From Allolobophora icterica (lineage: Eukaryota > Annelida > Clitellata > Crassiclitellata > Lumbricidae), in NCBI GenBank assembly GCA_963556255.1, contig OY744609.1:25982358-26046357 (forward strand): a stretch of 64,000 nt of DNA. Reading direction: 5' to 3'. Shown here piece after piece: positions 59,560 through 64,000 of this stretch. Numbering within the stretch: position 1 is the first letter of the stretch; every line of letters starts with the position of its first letter. The notes under the pieces are model-generated. The model had not been told where the DNA came from, made no database searches, and saw nothing but the letters and a program-made list of their open reading frames with translations. Position numbers and translations under genes: made by a program.

Positions 59560-59850
59560 ACACACTGAAGATCAAGGAAAATGCCAGTTCACCAAAAGCA
59601 CAATACCAATCACTAATAAGGTCTGCTCTCTCCAAAGACATGTCACAGACCATAGCCAGCTCTATTGTCTGCTCTCGCCTCGATTATGCCAGCTCTATGT
59701 GTGCAAGCATATCAGATCTTCAAGTCAACAGGCTTCAACACATTCAAAAATCTCTGGCTCGCGTGTCTCTGCAAGCATCTTTTCATTCAACCTCAATAAC
59801 TCTGCAAGGTCAGCTGCATACGCCTCAGATTTGCATTTCTGTGTGACTTT
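59560..59850 (+). mobile_element. LINE reverse-transcriptase internal fragment
   Basis: Plus strand reads IASSIVCSRLDYASSMCASI and VNRLQHIQKSLARVS, the thumb-region signature (SRLDYCNxLLxGLxxxxxxRLQxxQNxxAR) of CR1/L2-type elements. No tail; an AAT microsatellite follows. TTTCTGTGTGACTTTGCACA at 59835 also occurs near 11440. Confidence 0.75.
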
Positions 59851-59867
59851 GCACACGTAAAAATGTT

Positions 59868-59868
59868 C

Positions 59869-59951
<83 letters not shown>

Positions 59952-59985
59952 TAATAATAATAAAAAATAATAATAATAATAATTA
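59868..59985. repeat. (AAT)n microsatellite
   Basis: Pure AAT/ATA triplets, about 110 bp. Confidence 0.95.
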
Positions 59986-59989
59986 ACAA

Positions 59990-61240
59990 TATAAACAAAC
60001 AGAAATATCATAAAGTGTGCCATTGTGTGTGTCAGTGTATGTGTGTAAAACAAAACAAATGTAACGCTCCCCAAATGGCTGCAATGATGTCATAATGACC
60101 AATGACGTCACAAACGGGACGATCACTTCGTTCAAAGTAAATTTCAATATACCGTAAACAGCTGCTCTTATAAACTAACGGCTTAAAATAATTTATTCGC
60201 TAAAATGCTGCAAAAGAGCTTAACGGGTTTAAAAGGGCCAGAAACATAATGAAGTTAACAGAAAAACTACCCAAAATGGCATTCGCAAATTGATTTGTTT
60301 TCAAATTTCTTTCACCATATTAGGACGGGCAAACATCTAGTAATAATATAAATAAAATAATATAAATAATAATAATAATAATCAGCAATACTTAATGCTG
60401 GATTGCATAACTTGATAATTTTTAATACCTACTAAAATCCAGTTTACAGCAGTAATGAGCAGAAGGTTGCAGAACCTAGAGAAGTCTTGTATGTCACGAT
60501 TCAACGAAAGTTATTTTCCTGATTTTTCCATGTCACCTGTTATATGTATCTATTATTTTGCTCCTATTTTAATGATTTTCTGAATTTCACATCACACTCT
60601 CTGAATCCTATTTTCCTCTTTTTCAACGTACTACACACGACGTTGAACTGATCTTAAATCCAAACAAAATTCATCCTCACTTTTGAACGCCAAAGTACAA
60701 CAGTCCAGAGCAAAAGAGTTCCAACTGAACAATGCAGATTTCAGAGAAACCTATTATCAATACTTTTAAACATTACAGACTGTATATAGCCTAATCTTGA
60801 ACGATCATAAAACCAGGGATGAACTAGTAACGGCAATTAACAAACCGATTACTACTACAGAATCCTTGTATATCCTAGTTTCCAGAGTTTTTCGTTCCAT
60901 CAGGATTCAGTACTTCTCAACGTTGCAGATAAATATTGATCGAAGCAGTTCATAAAACCGAGTTAACTCTCAGCCATAACGATTTCAAAACCGATTAGCA
61001 CAGAATCCATAGGCATCCTATTTTCCGCACTTTGCGCTAAGAATCTGTGCTGCTCGTAAAACGAGGCGTAATCCTCTCTCCGACAATTTCCGTCACCACA
61101 TTGCGGAATCCCAGTGGCTCGTAAACATCTTGCCGAAGAAGCGAAGGAAGGGCTCGTTATGTCTGCTCTCGATAAAATTCTCCGAGCACAAAGCTCAAGC
61201 GACACAGTAGGCAAAGCTGACGAGTGAGCGACAGAGAGAG
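59990..61240. other. Unassigned sequence with a CpG-richer patch
   Basis: 60960-61235 has more CpG and is open on the minus strand for 83 codons (IPQCGDGNCRREDYASFYEQ), but I recognise no family and found no convincing splice pair. Confidence 0.35.
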
Positions 61241-61379
61241 CGCGAATGGCTGGTAGCCTGGTAGTAGTCTATGCATCTATTCTATATACATCATCAGCAG
61301 CAGTAACGACGGGTAACAGCTCCCAACTCCTCCAATCGCCAGCATCTGCAGCTACTGCCACAACACTAATCTGCCTAGC

Positions 61380-61665
61380 TGTCTTTCCCTGTCGCTCTGT
61401 ACCTCCCTTTCTCAATCTTTCTCTTCCTCTCTCTTTCTTTCTCGTGCTTGTTTTCCTCTGTCTCTGTCCATCTATCTGTCTCTGGTTCTCTCTACTCTCA
61501 ACCTCTCTGCCTCTGACTGTTCCTCCCTCCGTCAATCTGTCTGGCTTTTTCTGTCTCAGTCTCGCTGTCTTCTTCAGTATTTTTGTCTCTTCTTCTCTCT
61601 GTGTCTGTTTGTCTCCGTCTCTCTGCTTCTGTTACTGTCTCCGATGTTTCTCTGTCTCTCTCGCA
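61380..61665. repeat. (TCTG/TCTC)n pyrimidine-rich tract
   Basis: TCTGTCTC, CTCTCTGCC units. Similar tracts at 43160-43250, 51235-51335 and 42480-42560. Confidence 0.8.
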
Positions 61666-61779
61666 TATATACAAAGATCCATAGATGACAACATTGGCGA
61701 CAGACAACCAATTTAACGGCATAGCGCGTCGCTTGCACAAGGATAAACGGCACCAGGTAAGGTATCGACACTCGAATAT

Positions 61780-61870
61780 ATTGTATTGTATTCCGATATT
61801 TATAAAGCGCTTCTATCGGGAGGGCCATTCAGAAGCGCTCCCAGTGCGAGAGACCCGTATGTAAAAGTTA
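61780..61870 (-). mobile_element. CR1/L2-type 3' tail
   Basis: Minus strand: GGTCTCTCGCACTGGGAGCG CTTCTGAATGG, AGAAGCGCTTTATAAATATC and (GAATACAATAC). Confidence 0.75.
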
Positions 61871-61939
61871 GTGTATCAGTGAGAAAACGTCTGCTTCCAC
61901 CCCCACCCCGTGATTCATCTCCAACATAGATATTATATA

Positions 61940-62083
61940 TATATTGTATTGCATTGTATTTAAAGTTTGTAAAGCGCCGCTGCGGCCTCAAATAGGGTAA
62001 ACCGTTTAGAAGCGCTCTGTGTAATAAAACAACAGTTTTGCCTTGCCCACAAATCATCCCCAATGCCTTCAATCACAAACTCC
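61940..62083 (-). mobile_element. CR1/L2-type 3' tail
   Basis: Minus strand: AGAGCGCTTCTAAACGG, GCAGCGGCGCTTTACAAAC and ATACAATGCAATAC. Confidence 0.6.
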
Positions 62084-62733
62084 GCCTTGAGTAGGGTTGC
62101 CAGATACATGGGTAGCCAAAGGAGGTCACAGAAAGCCGGAAAGGAGGACAAAGGAGGATACGTATTGAATGTTTCACTCCGAAGTCAGTTAAGTAACCAA
62201 GAAGCGAAGTCACATTGAAAAGCTACCGGAAATAAAATTGGCACTTTGACCATAGATACATTGCAACATTGCTCAGATCATTGACTCAAATCGTCTTTAA
62301 AATAGAGCTGCAATAAAAAAAATAAATAGGTACTAGATTAGTTAGGAGAACATAGGGACAACATGTGCGCGTAAAGTCTTTAAAAAGGGTCATCTATATA
62401 TATAAAGAAGAAACTCTCTCTGTAGCACCGCGATCTTTGACAGGAATGCATTTCTACAATTTTCGACCTTTTCACTCGAAACCTTCACTACTGTCTCGGG
62501 GTGGGCATTACACACCCAGTGTGAGGCTTCGCGTCCCCCGTTTTCACCGCTTCCATGGTGAAAACTGGCGAAAACCTCTCCCTAACCCCCACCAAACAAA
62601 TTCCAGTCGACCTATTTTCATTCCCCAGATGGCGCCACCCGAGAAGATTCTCTGTCTTTCATCGCTAATTGTTTCACCGGCATGCATTTCTAAAGGTGCG
62701 CCGTAGGGATTTCACTTCACATTACCTTTTCCT

Positions 62734-62805
62734 GTGGTGGTGGTGGTGGTGGTGGTGGTGGTGGTGGTGGTGGTGGTGGTGGTGGTGGTGGTCGTGGTGG
62801 TGGTG
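62734..62805. repeat. (GGT)n microsatellite 1
   Basis: Near-pure GGT triplets with one GTC interruption, followed by GCTACAGGTACGG. Confidence 0.95.
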
Positions 62806-62852
62806 CTACAGGTACGGATTCGCTAGAGGGATTGAAACTTTCACTGAACTAA

Positions 62853-62932
62853 AGTGGTGGTGGTGGTGGTGGTGGTGGTGGTGGTGGTGGTGGTGGTGGT
62901 GGTGGTGGTGGTGGTGGTGGTGGTGGTGGTGC
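62853..62932. repeat. (GGT)n microsatellite 2
   Basis: Pure GGT triplets followed by GCTACAGGGATTGAAACTT. The same GGGATTGAAACTT also precedes this array. Confidence 0.95.
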
Positions 62933-63125
62933 TACAGGGATTGAAACTTATAACCCCGGGCAACGCCGGGTAAACCAGCTAGTAAAATATATAGACAATA
63001 GCCAAATACAACAAACATACAAAAAGCCGGACATTTTCCAGGTTTTCACCTTTGCCAGAGGACATGAGGCCAAAAAGGAGGACATGTCCTCCTTTTGCCG
63101 GACGTCTGGCAACCCTAGCCTTGAG

Positions 63126-64000
63126 CAGTCCTTTGCGCTAAACCTACAGAAGCCGCGTGTATGAGGTGTAAGCGGCTTCACTTTCTTTGCCTTGGCGTAC
63201 GAGGGCGGGTTTTCTGAAGATAGCTAGAAATAAGGACAGATAGGGATACAGTGGCACAGAAAGAAATACAGAGAGAAAGTGACACAGACAGACGGAGTCA
63301 CGGAGAAAAGGACATAGAGGAAGACAGACAGTAAAAGAGAGATCCCGGACTGACAGGGACAGAAAAGTAGAAACGTGTCTGCTCTCCCCTACTTTCTTAA
63401 AACGGCACCGATGCCTTTTAATTAACCCCTTAAAGATGTATATGACATAGAGGGGCATATAAGACTTTTCAGGACAACATAGTGGCTCAGTGGCTTAAGT
63501 GTCAGCCTTGCACCTTGCAATTCTGAAATAAAATCACAGCAAAAAGTGCATTCTCCAAACTAGAGCTTCGTTCCAATACATAAACAAATTTAATGATTTA
63601 GTAACCGTTCTTTTTATCAATTTGAACATGTTTTCCTAAACAATAAGTAAACTTACTTTTAATTATTTCATTATTTTATCATCTCTCCATCCATTCACCC
63701 ATCCATCTGTCAGTCAATCAATCAATCCATAAACAATCAACTGACCTACCAAATATCTATTACAAGAAAATGAAAATATTCCACCCCAAATTGAAAACTA
63801 TAATTTGATAATTTGACAGTGCATTACAGAGTCGAGTGCCTTCACACATAGACTATGTACGAAAGAAACCTATCGTATCCGGTGCTGTTAACCTCTTTTG
63901 TGCTGGTTTTCGCGCGCGTCTCGGCATGACGTCATAAATTAACGTGACGTTTCCAAGATCTTTACGACTCGCGTCTTTCCACGAGATACAGTAAGAGATG
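63126..64000. other. Repeat remnants, no gene
   Basis: 63165-63205 carries the SINE family 2 core in minus orientation (CCCGCCCTCGTACGCCAAGG CAAAGAAAGTGAAG). 63478-63515 has a tRNA box A-like GTGGCTCAGTGGCTTAAG. The rest is unassigned. Confidence 0.45.

Larger units (their letters stand above)
62393..62982 (+). mobile_element. Helitron-like non-autonomous element nested in hAT-like element
   Basis: Begins TCTATATATATAAAGAAG after an A and ends CCAGCTAG before a T. A short hairpin CCCGG-GCAACG-CCGGG lies 10 nt before the CTAG end. 5'-TC, 3'-CTRR with a subterminal hairpin and insertion between A and T are the classical Helitron marks. Carries two (GGT)n arrays, each followed by GCTACAGG. Confidence 0.82.
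62092..63117. mobile_element. hAT-like non-autonomous transposon (1,026 bp)
   Basis: Ends TAGGGTTGCCAGA and TCTGGCAACCCTA are perfect inverted copies, flanked by a perfect 8-bp duplication GCCTTGAG (62084-62091, 63118-63125). GGAGGACA words recur at both ends (62150, 63075-63095). More than half of its length is a nested Helitron-like insertion. No transposase. Confidence 0.92.

Noticed and set aside
60963..61214. 83-aa minus-strand frame as a gene
   Set aside because: No family, no splice or start evidence; kept only as a CpG-richer patch.

Overview
The window looks like non-coding-rich animal (metazoan) nuclear DNA, probably from an invertebrate. The evidence is a host gene in about 20 small exons with GT-AG introns, tRNA-derived SINEs, several non-LTR retrotransposon clades, hAT-like and piggyBac-like miniature elements, a Helitron-like element, and many microsatellites and minisatellites. 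There are no bacterial operons, Shine-Dalgarno sites, rRNA genes or CRISPR arrays. I cannot name the species.

One host gene is clearly supported. It lies on the minus strand from about 44.35 kb down to about 3.53 kb and encodes an Lbc-type Rho guanine nucleotide exchange factor (the family of ARHGEF18, ARHGEF28, AKAP13 and ARHGEF2/GEF-H1). I reconstructed 20 exons by hand from splice sites, reading phase and recalled family sequence. In transcript order they give a serine-rich and acidic N-terminal region, a basic [15 protein letters not shown] segment, the DH domain, the PH domain, a short coiled-coil-like stretch and a conserved RADTFSGFE motif. All junctions are phase-consistent except one, just inside the DH domain, where a T6 run is one base too long. 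The 5' end is not certain, and the 3' end may lie beyond the left edge of the window.

Introns and flanks are packed with mobile DNA. The commonest elements are CR1/L2-like LINE 3' fragments ending in a GAGGCGCTTTATAAAT-type tail with (TACAA)n; tRNA-derived SINEs that carry the same tail; a second tRNA-SINE family with a conserved 40-nt core; and one RTE-like LINE with a long open reverse-transcriptase frame (54.2-56.0 kb). Six hAT-like non-autonomous elements were found, four with perfect non-repetitive 8-bp target duplications. The one at 62.1-63.1 kb carries a nested Helitron-like element.

Layout: 0-3.5 kb, repeats and AT-rich sequence; 3.5-28.2 kb, 19 RhoGEF exons separated by repeats; 28.2-44.2 kb, one large intron holding LINEs, a GA-rich/CpG-rich region and a T/G-rich minisatellite with an 886-bp-offset duplication; 44.23-44.35 kb, the most upstream exon found; 44.4-64 kb, mostly repeats, an RTE LINE, CpG-rich non-coding islands and nested DNA transposons. 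No second host gene could be established.
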